A stretch of DNA of 38,478 bases from Candidatus Babeliales bacterium (GTDB taxonomy: Bacteria > Babelota > Babeliae > Babelales > Vermiphilaceae). The notes under the pieces were generated by a model. The model was not told the origin of the DNA. It saw only the letters and a list, made by a program, of their open reading frames with translations, and ran no database searches. Of the stretch, positions 10,913 through 18,987 are shown piece after piece. A program made the translations under genes and the position numbers. Location of the stretch: the NCBI GenBank assembly GCA_035288105.1, contig DATEAY010000081.1:1-38478 (forward strand). Reading direction: 5' to 3'. Each line of letters opens with the position of its first letter. Within the stretch, counting starts at the first letter, position 1.

Positions 10913-12531
10913 TTCAAAGAATCTTTGCCACTGTGTCGAGTCTCAAGTCTTTCTTGATCATTGCGATAATCTTGTGTTGACGCTCTGTTGAATTCTTCTT
11001 CATTAATAGAATGCCGAGGTGACAATACTTCGTCTTCTTTTTCTTTGGGTGAATATGAGTGAGATTGTACAGGACCATGGTCTTCGTCTTTTTTCTTTTT
11101 ATCCATACTAAGAGATGATCTGAAAACACGAAATGCTCCCCGCTGTGAACTTTTTCTCTTTGCCTTGTTGTCTACTGCTGGAGCTTCATTGTTTTTCTTT
11201 GGTTGTTCTCCAACATTTGGAGACGAAAGTGAACGTCTTCTCATAAGATGATCTCTCTGTATCTCACCCACAATATATTTTTGCGCTTCTTCATAGCACA
11301 CTTCAGACCTTTTAGGCAAAACCCATGCTCGCAGATATCCATCTGTTGCTATTGCAGCCGATCGCCCACCACGCAATGCCACAGCAGGTAACAAATGCGT
11401 AAGTCCCGATCTATCTTGTCCCATTTTTGTTATAAAACCATAGACTTCTGGTAAATCAGACATTTTAAGAATAAATTCATCAACCGAGGTACCATTTTCA
11501 CGCCGTACTTTCATTTTTAAACGAGCATTCTTAGACAAATTTGTATTATCAGTCCAATGTACTGTAGCATATTGTAACCCTTGATCAGGTAAAACCAAAT
11601 TATAGGTTTCGTCATACGAAAAAATACGGGATTTCACAGTCCCTTGCGAATTTTCAAGCCAGCTTCCTTTTTTGATTATTTTTGCCTTATCTCCTGCCAC
11701 ATAAAGTAAATCACTCGTATCAAAAAAAATAATTTTTTCAATAATATCTGCTGTTTCTACGTGTTTCAAATTAGAAAACTCGATATCTTTACCTTCTCCA
11801 AACATTTTTTTTATATCAACTATCCCATTGTTATCTACTGCTGCAACTTGTATATCACCTGGCTTAACCGCAATATCCACAACCAAAATATTTCCACGCG
11901 GCTGAAACTTACTTTCACGAGTCTCGCCAGTTTCGAGCTCAATTACATGAACACAATCACGACTCGCAATTGCAAGCACCTTTCCTGTGGAATTAAGTGC
12001 AATCGCTTGAATAGGCCAACTCATTTTTTTTACTTCAGATAATTTTTGATGGAATATGTTATGCGATTTATTATCAACAGAATCAGATATCTCATTTTGG
12101 AATATAATATATTCAGAAAAACGATGACCTGATACAGTATAATTACCAGCAGAAACAACCAGTAATAACTTTCCTGTTTGTGCTACCGCAAGCATAGGTG
12201 GATGCTTTACACAAGGATGCTCAATCAATACAGCAGGCTCTGTTTCAAACAAAACGCCAAAATTAACGTAACGAACTCGACCTGGTTCTCCAATAAGAAC
12301 CCCCTTCTCATCTGGAGTAATTAACAAATTGTTTGGTACAAAAGTGTCCCATTCTATACCCTCTTTTACCATTTTTTCAGGATCAAAAATCTTAAATTTT
12401 TTCTGAGGCTCTATAGCACAGTACTGTGCTATCTGCTTTTTTAATTTAGCTGTATTACTAGGCTTAACATCCATTGTATTCAAAACAAAAACACATGAAG
12501 AAAAAAACAAAGAACATAGAACTTTCTTCAT
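10903..12531 (-). CDS. secreted beta-propeller-like protein with Ser/Pro/Lys-rich tail, paralogue A
   Basis: 542 residues from the ATG at 12531, preceded by a G-rich ribosome binding site (GGGGTG); an upstream in-frame start would add 26 unlikely residues. Signal peptide about 1-19, with Met20-Asp21 at the predicted mature start. Residues about 60-440 carry WD40/propeller-like repeat motifs (LLITPDEKGVLIGEPGRVRYVNFG, in parts; AIALNSTGKVLAIASRDCVHVIELETG). The last ~110 residues are basic, Ser/Pro-rich and probably disordered, with several Ser-Pro sites (SSPNV, SYSPKE, LSPRHS). It is clearly homologous to the next gene (12761-14416), shared sequence including EYIxF, VSAGNY, ATVHWTDN and VLPxxAxxxGR. 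Domain plus flexible tail looks like a host-directed effector (inference). Confidence 0.82.
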   Translation of the reverse strand: MKKVLCSLFFSSCVFVLNTMDVKPSNTAKLKKQIAQYCAIEPQKKFKIFDPEKMVKEGIEWDTFVPNNLLITPDEKGVLIGEPGRVRYVNFGVLFETEPAVLIEHPCVKHPPMLAVAQTGKLLLVVSAGNYTVSGHRFSEYIIFQNEISDSVDNKSHNIFHQKLSEVKKMSWPIQAIALNSTGKVLAIASRDCVHVIELETGETRESKFQPRGNILVVDIAVKPGDIQVAAVDNNGIVDIKKMFGEGKDIEFSNLKHVETADIIEKIIFFDTSDLLYVAGDKAKIIKKGSWLENSQGTVKSRIFSYDETYNLVLPDQGLQYATVHWTDNTNLSKNARLKMKVRRENGTSVDEFILKMSDLPEVYGFITKMGQDRSGLTHLLPAVALRGGRSAAIATDGYLRAWVLPKRSEVCYEEAQKYIVGEIQRDHLMRRRSLSSPNVGEQPKKNNEAPAVDNKAKRKSSQRGAFRVFRSSLSMDKKKKDEDHGPVQSHSYSPKEKEDEVLSPRHSINEEEFNRASTQDYRNDQERLETRHSGKDSLKKK

Positions 12532-12612
12532 AACACCCCCCCCATTTTTATTTGTACCCATGATCCCTATACTAACCTTGAAAGTTGACATACATCCAAA
12601 ATAGTACAAAGT

Positions 12613-12768
12613 CTATTCATTTTGATAGGTACGGATATTATGAGATTTATTATCCCTTTACAAGCGATTTTTGTGACCTCTTGTGCACAAATGACTAACA
12701 ATAAAAAACTGGTTTGTCTATCGAGCATCATTCAAAACAGAGGGATTATTTTCTCCTGCTCTATTTAG
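12613..12768 (+). pseudogene. remnant of the 5' end of an EamA-transporter gene
   Basis: Bases 12613-12682 match 14510-14579, the upstream region and first 14 codons of the intact transporter gene, at about 84% identity by eye, in the same orientation and at the same position relative to a propeller gene. The leftover frame from the ATG at 12640 begins MRFIIPLQAIFVTS, against MTFIILLQALFATS in the intact gene. It then diverges and stops at 12768 after 42 codons. It marks the end of a segmental duplication. Confidence 0.8.
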
Positions 12769-14416
12769 GTGAACTCGGTGTGCTACCTTCTCTTGATTTA
12801 GGTGAACCCAGCGGAGGGCTACTCTCTTTTGATTTAGCACCAGACGATATTTTAAGCTTGAATCGTGGAGAAGATTTCTTTTTCTCTTTTTCAACTCCAT
12901 CACCTGCATCAGTCTGAGGTGATACCACCTGAGCATTATGTACAAATGCTCTCTCTATCTTACTATCTTTGCGTGGAAGACCAGAGTGAGAACTTCTTCT
13001 TCCCGACAAAACATCTCTTTCAGGTAATCCTTGACCGTTCTGTTTTTCATTTCGCAAACATGGCAACTCTCCTTCTGGAAATGTCTTTGAACGCCTTCTG
13101 ATTCGGTCATTGCCCTCACCTCTATTAATAACTTCTTGATCCTTATGAACCTTGCTATGCACAGGACTTTTCTCTGGCAAAATCCATAAATACATTCTCC
13201 CATCTGTTCCCAGTGCAACTACGTGCCTACCACACAATTCAGCAAGCAACACATGACCTATGCCTACACAACATTGTCTGTTCTCTGTTATATAATTATA
13301 CTTTTCTTCTAGGGTAGGTATTGTAAGAATAAAATTTTCAACACATTCATTATTTCTGCGATGTACCTCTATCATACGGCGATCATCCCCGGCAACATGT
13401 ATATTGTCAGTCCAATGCACGGTAGAAAACTCCAACCCTTGATCAACAGCAACTAAATTATATAATACTGAATCAGCAAAAAGCTTTGATGTAACATTCC
13501 CACCAACAATAGAAGTAAGCTCATATTTTTCAATTTTTTTTACTTTATCATACCGCAAATCAACTGGACTATTTTCAAGTAAATCATACATATTGATTGT
13601 TTTTGCTTTACCATCATGCGTTAGATACAATAATTCCTCTGCACTTGAGTAATTAATTTTTTTAATAATATCACCAGTCTCTACTTGTTTTAGGAGTGAT
13701 GTATTGATATTTTTAACCGTTCTATGTACCGCTCTCAACTGTATCGCCCCTCGATTTTCCGCGCATACAATATGCATACTATCTGGACCAATAGCAATAT
13801 CTTCAAACCAATTTTCTTTTGATGAACAAAGTATTTTATCAAATTTATTATTTTTAAGATCAATTATTGTAGCAAAATTATTCCCCGCTATCGCAAGAAT
13901 GTCACCTTCGGGATTGAGTCTCATCGTTTGAATAGGATGATTTAATTTGTGATTTTTAAATAACCTATCTCTAATAAATACTATATATTCAGAAATACAT
14001 CCTTTTGCTTCTGGGTTTGCATAATTACCTGCGGAGACAATCAACAGCGGTGTATCTTTTTTTTGTGCCATTGCAATCATAGGAACATGTTTTACATGAG
14101 GATGCTCAAAAAGAACTTCTGGATCAGAGAAAGTGCCAAAATTAAGATAGCGCACCTGACCACACTCCGCTATAACAACACCTTGTTCATCTGGTGTAAT
14201 GGTAATGCTTCCTGGGAGAATCTCTTTTAAAGGTCTATGTAATTCGAAAGCTCTTTTCGGATCAAAAATAGGGAATGTTTTCCGCGGTACAAGCTCTTTT
14301 CTCAACATAGTTGAAATTGGCTGCTCGCTATCCATTGCAAAAATGAATACCACATAAGAAGAAAAAAACAAAAAACGCTGAAAATTTTTACAGATGTTGT
14401 GTATAAATTTTTTCAT
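12761..14416 (-). CDS. secreted beta-propeller-like protein with Ser/Pro-rich tail, paralogue B
   Basis: 551 residues. Start ATG at 14416 with GAGGA seven bases upstream; a TATAAT-like -10 lies at 14465-14470 (minus strand). Signal peptide about 1-27, with Met28-Asp29 at the predicted mature start. Residues about 60-430 align along their length with the 10903-12531 protein: ITITPDEQGVVIAECGQVRY, VSAGNY, ILAIAGNNFATIIDL, STVHWTDN. The fold is judged as a seven-or-so-bladed WD40-like propeller, not a recognised family. The C-terminal ~115 residues are low complexity and basic, ending in repeated Ser-Pro motifs (SSPPLGSPKSREGSTPSSPK). Codon use resembles its neighbours. Probably the parent or sister copy in a local duplication. 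Function unknown. Confidence 0.82.
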   Translation of the reverse strand: MKKFIHNICKNFQRFLFFSSYVVFIFAMDSEQPISTMLRKELVPRKTFPIFDPKRAFELHRPLKEILPGSITITPDEQGVVIAECGQVRYLNFGTFSDPEVLFEHPHVKHVPMIAMAQKKDTPLLIVSAGNYANPEAKGCISEYIVFIRDRLFKNHKLNHPIQTMRLNPEGDILAIAGNNFATIIDLKNNKFDKILCSSKENWFEDIAIGPDSMHIVCAENRGAIQLRAVHRTVKNINTSLLKQVETGDIIKKINYSSAEELLYLTHDGKAKTINMYDLLENSPVDLRYDKVKKIEKYELTSIVGGNVTSKLFADSVLYNLVAVDQGLEFSTVHWTDNIHVAGDDRRMIEVHRRNNECVENFILTIPTLEEKYNYITENRQCCVGIGHVLLAELCGRHVVALGTDGRMYLWILPEKSPVHSKVHKDQEVINRGEGNDRIRRRSKTFPEGELPCLRNEKQNGQGLPERDVLSGRRSSHSGLPRKDSKIERAFVHNAQVVSPQTDAGDGVEKEKKKSSPRFKLKISSGAKSKESSPPLGSPKSREGSTPSSPK

Positions 14417-14536
14417 AATTTTTCCTCATTTTTTATTTGTACGATATACTGTATATTATTGTATATTATAACCGTAAAAAACCCTGAATTCATCTAAAAT
14501 ATTACACATTTATTCGTTTTGATAGGTACAGACATT

Positions 14537-15454
14537 ATGACATTTATTATCCTTTTACAAGCGCTCTTTGCAACTTCATTTCCTATGGGAAAATATCTCC
14601 TCGGGTTCGTTTCGCCCTTATTTTTATCAGGAACACGTATGCTTATTGCAGGAACAATCCTTCTTGCATATGAATACTGTTTACCGTCGGCAGAATTTAA
14701 ATTCAAAAGAAAACATTTTTGGATATTCGCCCAAATCATTGTTTTAGGAATGTATGCAACGTATGCACTACGCCTCTATGCCTTACGTGTACTACCAGTA
14801 TGGAAAGTGTCATTTTTCTACAATTTCTCACCGTTTTTAACAGCACTCTATGCATATTTACTTTTTAACCAACGACTATCAGTAAAACAATGGATTGGCC
14901 TTTCTGTTGGTCTTTTTGGCATGCTCCCAATCCTTATTTCGCAAAGCCCTGCAGAAGCTGTTGAATTCTTTTATATTTCTAAGTACGAAGTTTTTCTTAT
15001 GATTTCTGTATCACTTCACTGCTATAGTTGGATATTGATCCAAAAATTGGTTCGTTATAAAAATTATCAAACATCAATAGTAAATGGAATTTGTATGGCG
15101 AGCGGAGGTTTGCTCTCTCTTGCCAATGCATATGTGCTGGAAGGACCTGCACAAATATCAGATCCTGCCGCTTTTTACAAAGGATTAATCATCATGATAT
15201 TTATCAGTAATATCCTGTGCCACAATATCTATGCAGGATTGCTTAAAAAATATTCTGCAACATTTATGTCCTTTACAAGCTTTTTAAGTCCACTTTTTGC
15301 TGCTCTTTATGGATGGGCATTTTTCCAAGAAAAAATTTCATGGCATTTTTATATATCCATAATTATCGTTTTGGCAGGTCTTTATATCTTTTATCAGGAT
15401 GAATTAAAACACAAATCAAATTTTGAAGAAAAAGAAATAGACATAGAAATATAG
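14537..15454 (+). CDS. EamA/DMT-family transporter
   Basis: 305 residues from the ATG at 14537, which has a TAGGT site ten bases upstream; a TTG at 14519 in frame lacks one. Ten predicted membrane segments in two halves, typical of the drug/metabolite transporter superfamily. The first half includes LLQALFATSFPMGKYLL, FLSGTRMLIAGTILL and YNFSPFLTALYAYLLFNQRL. The second ends with SFLSPLFAALYGWAFFQEKI and a final helix before a basic tail. DMT members in intracellular bacteria import metabolites such as S-adenosylmethionine; the substrate here cannot be read from sequence. Its 5' end is duplicated as a remnant at 12613-12768. Ends in a strong terminator. Confidence 0.85.
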   Translation: MTFIILLQALFATSFPMGKYLLGFVSPLFLSGTRMLIAGTILLAYEYCLPSAEFKFKRKHFWIFAQIIVLGMYATYALRLYALRVLPVWKVSFFYNFSPFLTALYAYLLFNQRLSVKQWIGLSVGLFGMLPILISQSPAEAVEFFYISKYEVFLMISVSLHCYSWILIQKLVRYKNYQTSIVNGICMASGGLLSLANAYVLEGPAQISDPAAFYKGLIIMIFISNILCHNIYAGLLKKYSATFMSFTSFLSPLFAALYGWAFFQEKISWHFYISIIIVLAGLYIFYQDELKHKSNFEEKEIDIEI

Positions 15455-15456
15455 GT

Positions 15457-15492
15457 AACAAAAAAGGTGGTTTAAAAACCACCTTTTTTGTT
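15457..15492. terminator. bidirectional Rho-independent terminator
   Basis: AACAAAAAAGGTGGTTT (15457-15473) pairs perfectly with 15476-15492 around two A. T-runs occur on both strands. It lies between convergent genes and overlaps the stop codon of the minus-strand gene by two bases. Confidence 0.9.
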
Positions 15493-16255
15493 ATAACAAT
15501 TCACAATTCAACAACAAAAGATCACGAATATAATCAGGATAATCCGTAATAATCCCATCAACACCATAACCAAGCAGACGAATAAGATCATCTCTATCAT
15601 TTATGGTATACACATAGACCAACATACCGCGGTCATGAATATCATCCACAAATGCTTTGGTTATAAATTCGGAATCTAAACCAACAACATCTGCGTTAAC
15701 ATCAGTTGCAGATGCTCCAAAACTAACTGGTATGCCATACATCAAGGCAACAATAATAATCCGGTCATTGAGAGCTTTAATTTCTTGTAATTGAGTATGA
15801 TCAAACGACGCAATTAAAAAATCGTCATAACACCATTGTTTATTCTGAACATAATATTCAATCATACGCAAAATATCGCACGCAATAGCAGGGCTTTTTA
15901 GTTCAATATACAATTTTACTCGGCGGTCAACATAATCAAAAACCTCTGCTACCGTTGGAATTTGCTCAACACCGAGAACTTTCAATTGTTTCAACTCACT
16001 CAAAGTTTTTAAAGCAACGTAACCATTACCTGCAGTTAATCGATCAACTTGTGCATCATGGAACACAATCAATTCACCTGATGCGCACTTGCGAACATCA
16101 AATTCTATCATATCAGCATTGCATTCTATGGCTCGTTCAAATGAAGACAATGTATTTTCAATACAATGTCCAGATGCACCACGATGACCAATGACCACAA
16201 TGGAATACAATGGTATGCAATATGACACAATAACTACTAAACTTATTATCTTCAT
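15491..16255 (-). CDS. exported glycerophosphodiester phosphodiesterase
   Basis: 254 residues. GDPD family: hydrolyses glycerophosphodiesters to glycerol-3-phosphate and an alcohol, using metal. A short signal peptide (1-18, MKIISLVVIVSYCIPLYS) runs directly into the first strand. Catalytic signature residues are visible: HRGA at 24-27, ENT at 33-35, EFD at 51-53 and HD at 66-67; YIELK near residue 117 and the C-terminal GVDGIITDYPD complete the family pattern. Bacterial GlpQ is periplasmic, so a signal peptide is not unusual here. It could recycle host or own phospholipid headgroups, including glycerophosphocholine, which would release choline relevant to the LicD fusion at 35903 (inference). 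Confidence 0.92.
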   Translation of the reverse strand: MKIISLVVIVSYCIPLYSIVVIGHRGASGHCIENTLSSFERAIECNADMIEFDVRKCASGELIVFHDAQVDRLTAGNGYVALKTLSELKQLKVLGVEQIPTVAEVFDYVDRRVKLYIELKSPAIACDILRMIEYYVQNKQWCYDDFLIASFDHTQLQEIKALNDRIIIVALMYGIPVSFGASATDVNADVVGLDSEFITKAFVDDIHDRGMLVYVYTINDRDDLIRLLGYGVDGIITDYPDYIRDLLLLNCELL

Positions 16256-16322
16256 ACCAACCCTCTTTTATTTCAGCATATCTGAAAAAGAAGGTTTTTT
16301 TACATAAAAAAAAACTGATTAT

Positions 16323-16664
16323 TTAAACATGATCAAAGAATTTTTGACCTGCAAGAAAATGAATGTGTAAATGAAAAACGCTCTGACCTGCGTCAAGACC
16401 ATTGTTAACAGAAAGACGAAAGTCTTGTGAACCAGAAAGGTCTTCAGACAATTTTTTTGCCATCATCACCATTTCACCCACAAGAATTACATCATCCTGC
16501 TTGAGTGAATTAATATCAGCAATATGTTTTTTGGGAATAATAAGATAATGAATGGGAGTTTTTGGAGCGATATTATCAATGACAATAATATCTTTGGTTT
16601 CTGCTATTACCTTTGATGGCAATTGACCTGCGATAATTTTACAAAAGACACAGTTGTTATCCAT
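16323..16664 (-). CDS. HIT-family nucleotide hydrolase (HINT-like)
   Basis: 113 residues, the usual length for HINT proteins, which hydrolyse nucleoside phosphoramidates and related AMP conjugates in the cytosol. The histidine triad HLHIH is at 98-102, with NNGLDAGQSVFHLH just before it. An N-terminal Cys-X-X-Cys pair (C5, C8) matches zinc-binding HINT members. AGGAG ribosome binding site. No signal peptide; it serves as a cytosolic control among exported neighbours. Confidence 0.95.
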   Translation of the reverse strand: MDNNCVFCKIIAGQLPSKVIAETKDIIVIDNIAPKTPIHYLIIPKKHIADINSLKQDDVILVGEMVMMAKKLSEDLSGSQDFRLSVNNGLDAGQSVFHLHIHFLAGQKFFDHV

Positions 16665-16692
16665 TGCAACTCCACTCCTTTTTGTTTCTTAA

Positions 16693-16763
16693 GCGGGGTC
16701 CCCGCCGTCCTTCGACAAGCTCAGGATGAGCGGACATCGGTGGGGCAAAAAGTATGGCGCGCC
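16693..16763. repeat. intergenic repeat cluster: palindrome, shared 15-mer and tRNA-trailer fragment
   Basis: Contains GGGGTCCCCG (from about 16694), the element CTTCGACAAGCTCAG at 16710-16724 whose reverse complement recurs at 20980-20994, and at 16748-16763 the reverse complement of GGCGCGCCATACTTTT. That 16-mer spans the 3' end and trailer of tRNA-Arg at 21118-21133. It sits directly downstream of tRNA-Leu on the minus strand. Confidence 0.6.
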
Positions 16764-16785
16764 ATACGAAGCTTTACGCGAAGTA

Positions 16786-16871
16786 TGGTGCCGAGGGTCG
16801 GACTCGAACCGACATGGTGTTACCACCGCGAGATTTTGAGTCTCGTGCGTCTGCCATTTCGCCACCCCGGC
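16786..16871 (-). tRNA. tRNA-Leu (anticodon CAA), CCA encoded
   Basis: On the minus strand the acceptor arm GCCGGGG pairs with CCTCGGC (one G-U), the anticodon arm CGAGA/TCTCG encloses a loop with CAA, there is a long class II variable arm, and the T arm has GGTTCGAGTCC. Discriminator A followed by an encoded CCA at 16786-16788. Decodes UUG. The CCA end is part of a hairpin at 16762-16788. Confidence 0.95.
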
Positions 16872-16926
16872 ATTTCTTTATTTCAAACACACCATAAGGA
16901 TACTGAAAAAGGCCCTAACCGTCAAA

Positions 16927-16956
16927 TAAAAAGCCCCGCACAATTTGTGCGGGGCT
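16927..16956 (-). terminator. Rho-independent terminator of the MutS-like gene
   Basis: AGCCCCGCACAA (16932-16943) pairs with TTGTGCGGGGCT (16945-16956). On the minus strand it is followed by TTTTTATTT. It lies about 45 bases after the stop of the 17002-18960 gene. Confidence 0.88.
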
Positions 16957-17001
16957 AGTAAAAAGGTAGCTCATTCTATAAAACTATAATGATTAAATTA
17001 T

Positions 17002-18960
17002 TTATGTTTCATCTGAAACACCTGATACACTGATCCAATCAACAAATCGACTACGTTTTTCCTCATCTTCAAACCACCACATTGCCGGACCCTGCTCAAG
17101 CTTAAATAAGCGCTCAAAAATACCAGGTTTAATTTCTTCAATTTTCACCTGATAATTGCCAAAAATACCACCGGTGTCCTTTTCCAATGTTATTGGTTTT
17201 TTTACATGTGTTGCGATTGCAACCAGCGCTTGAGGAAAAGCCGCAACATCTTGACCAAATTGATAAATTCGTTTTGCAGATTCGGCATCAACCGTTCCCT
17301 TATATGGCTCATCAATTAACACAAGCATACGATCACGTGCATCTGAGTGACGAATATCATCAAGCAGCTCTACCATTATCTTTTTTTCCGCCATGAATGT
17401 TGATAATCCACGCTTTAAATCTTCATGTGGTGCAAGACTTGTTTTGATATCTGAAAATAATGTTTGTTGTGCCCTTTTTGCTGGAACAATACACCACGAT
17501 TGTGCTAAAACAGCTGAAACGCCAAATGTTTTTAGAATTGTTGATTTTCCACCACCATTAGGTCCGGTGATAATGATTTTACCTTGATTATTATTACCCA
17601 ATATAAGATTATTGCTAATCGCCTGATCAGACGATAGCAAAGACAACCATGCATTGTGATATTGTAAAAATGGTTTTGGTGATTCTATAAATTCTGGAAA
17701 ACTAAACCCAACATCCTGACTCTGACTCTCTTTGTATAACTGCGCAATAGAGCAATATGCATCAAGCAAGGCTACTGAATGCAAAAGAGGAATTAATGTT
17801 TTTTTCTTCTGCACAATATCTAAATGCATAGTCAACACATGTCCGCGTGAATAAAGAGGACCTGGTTTTTGCACAAAGCGTTGCGCTAATAATTTTTTTA
17901 TAAAATCTGCTTTATCACTATCATACATATCATCAGCAAAATATGTCGCCAACTCAGGCGCTTGTTTAACAACCAACGCGCGTAATTTTTTTATTGCTTG
18001 CACACATTGTGCAACATCAGATACACGTTCTTGCAATTGGTTAAGCGTACGATGCATAGAAATAATACGCTGGCCAACAGAATAAATAGCACTTCCCCAT
18101 TGATAATCAAAAAATACAGTTGGAATGCTGGCACCAACAAATGCTCCCAACTTACCAAAACTAGGCACAACAGACTGAAACACTCTCGGCAATCCTAATT
18201 CTGATGGATCTGCTATATAACCTCTGAAAAGTACATTATATCTATCTCCCCATGATCCATACGTAAATGCTTTTATATAGTCTTTGTAGGTATAACTGCC
18301 CTGATGAGGTTTAAGCTCCACAAGACCAGGAAAATGTTGTCTGAATGGAACTTCAAGCCCGGCGCGAATACCGCCCCAAATATCTATCTTTTCCTGTTCA
18401 CTATAAATCCACTTTTGAAATTCAGCTGATAATCCGCCAAGAGCTAATGTAGCAATAAGATATTTCCATGAATTAAACATTTCCATCATGGTGCTCGCGT
18501 TGAGCGCAAGACTACTTTTATTTAATTCCCTAAAACCAACCGCTCTGTAATAAAACTGTTCTACACTTTGGTTTAATTGATCGTGCTTATCCCAGTATGC
18601 AAGCAAAGATTTTTCAATACGATGCACTCGTTCGAGTTGCTCTTGGAAAACACGCATATCTTCTTCATGTTCAATCAAAAAAGTAATAATTTTCTTTCGC
18701 TGTAACAATTCTTGTTTATCAGCAATGGGGTGTAACAATTGAACCAATCCCCATCTACCAAAAGATGTTTTTGTACGATCAAGTATAGTCACTAAACGAT
18801 CCAATTGTAGCTCTTCCCACTCGCGTTTACCGATAATAGAAGGAGCCGGCGATACATATTCAACACGATCAAGGACATGTTCTGCATTTTTACTTAATGT
18901 TTGATCTGCGAGCGCAGTCTGAAAAAAAGAAATGGTCATCAATAATAAAACTAATACCAT
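17002..18960 (-). CDS. MutS-family ATPase with an N-terminal signal peptide
   Basis: 652 residues. The C-terminal ~200 residues are a MutS domain V ATPase: Walker A GPNGGGKST at 466-474, the MutS-specific STFMAE at 520-525, Walker B LVLIDE at 546-551, and a His switch in ATHVKK near 585. Upstream are MutS core (lever/clamp) features such as LDRLVTILDRTKTSFGRWGL (residues about 53-72); the mismatch-recognition domain I is absent. It resembles MutS-like proteins of unknown role more than MutS1. The first 18 residues (MVLVLLLMTISFFQTALA) are a clear signal peptide, and the ATG is fixed by an AGGGGGA site upstream. An exported MutS-type ATPase is unexpected, since ATP and DNA are in the cytosol. 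A membrane-anchored form or a host-directed role are alternatives. The GspF gene lies just upstream. Confidence 0.87.
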   Translation of the reverse strand: MVLVLLLMTISFFQTALADQTLSKNAEHVLDRVEYVSPAPSIIGKREWEELQLDRLVTILDRTKTSFGRWGLVQLLHPIADKQELLQRKKIITFLIEHEEDMRVFQEQLERVHRIEKSLLAYWDKHDQLNQSVEQFYYRAVGFRELNKSSLALNASTMMEMFNSWKYLIATLALGGLSAEFQKWIYSEQEKIDIWGGIRAGLEVPFRQHFPGLVELKPHQGSYTYKDYIKAFTYGSWGDRYNVLFRGYIADPSELGLPRVFQSVVPSFGKLGAFVGASIPTVFFDYQWGSAIYSVGQRIISMHRTLNQLQERVSDVAQCVQAIKKLRALVVKQAPELATYFADDMYDSDKADFIKKLLAQRFVQKPGPLYSRGHVLTMHLDIVQKKKTLIPLLHSVALLDAYCSIAQLYKESQSQDVGFSFPEFIESPKPFLQYHNAWLSLLSSDQAISNNLILGNNNQGKIIITGPNGGGKSTILKTFGVSAVLAQSWCIVPAKRAQQTLFSDIKTSLAPHEDLKRGLSTFMAEKKIMVELLDDIRHSDARDRMLVLIDEPYKGTVDAESAKRIYQFGQDVAAFPQALVAIATHVKKPITLEKDTGGIFGNYQVKIEEIKPGIFERLFKLEQGPAMWWFEDEEKRSRFVDWISVSGVSDET

Positions 18961-18987
18961 ACAATCGTCCCCCTAAAAATATCTTTA

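Noticed and set aside
16623-16958. Plus-strand open frame of 111 codons with VGLEPTW
   Set aside because: It is an antisense reading of tRNA-Leu and the flanking repeats and terminator, not a gene.
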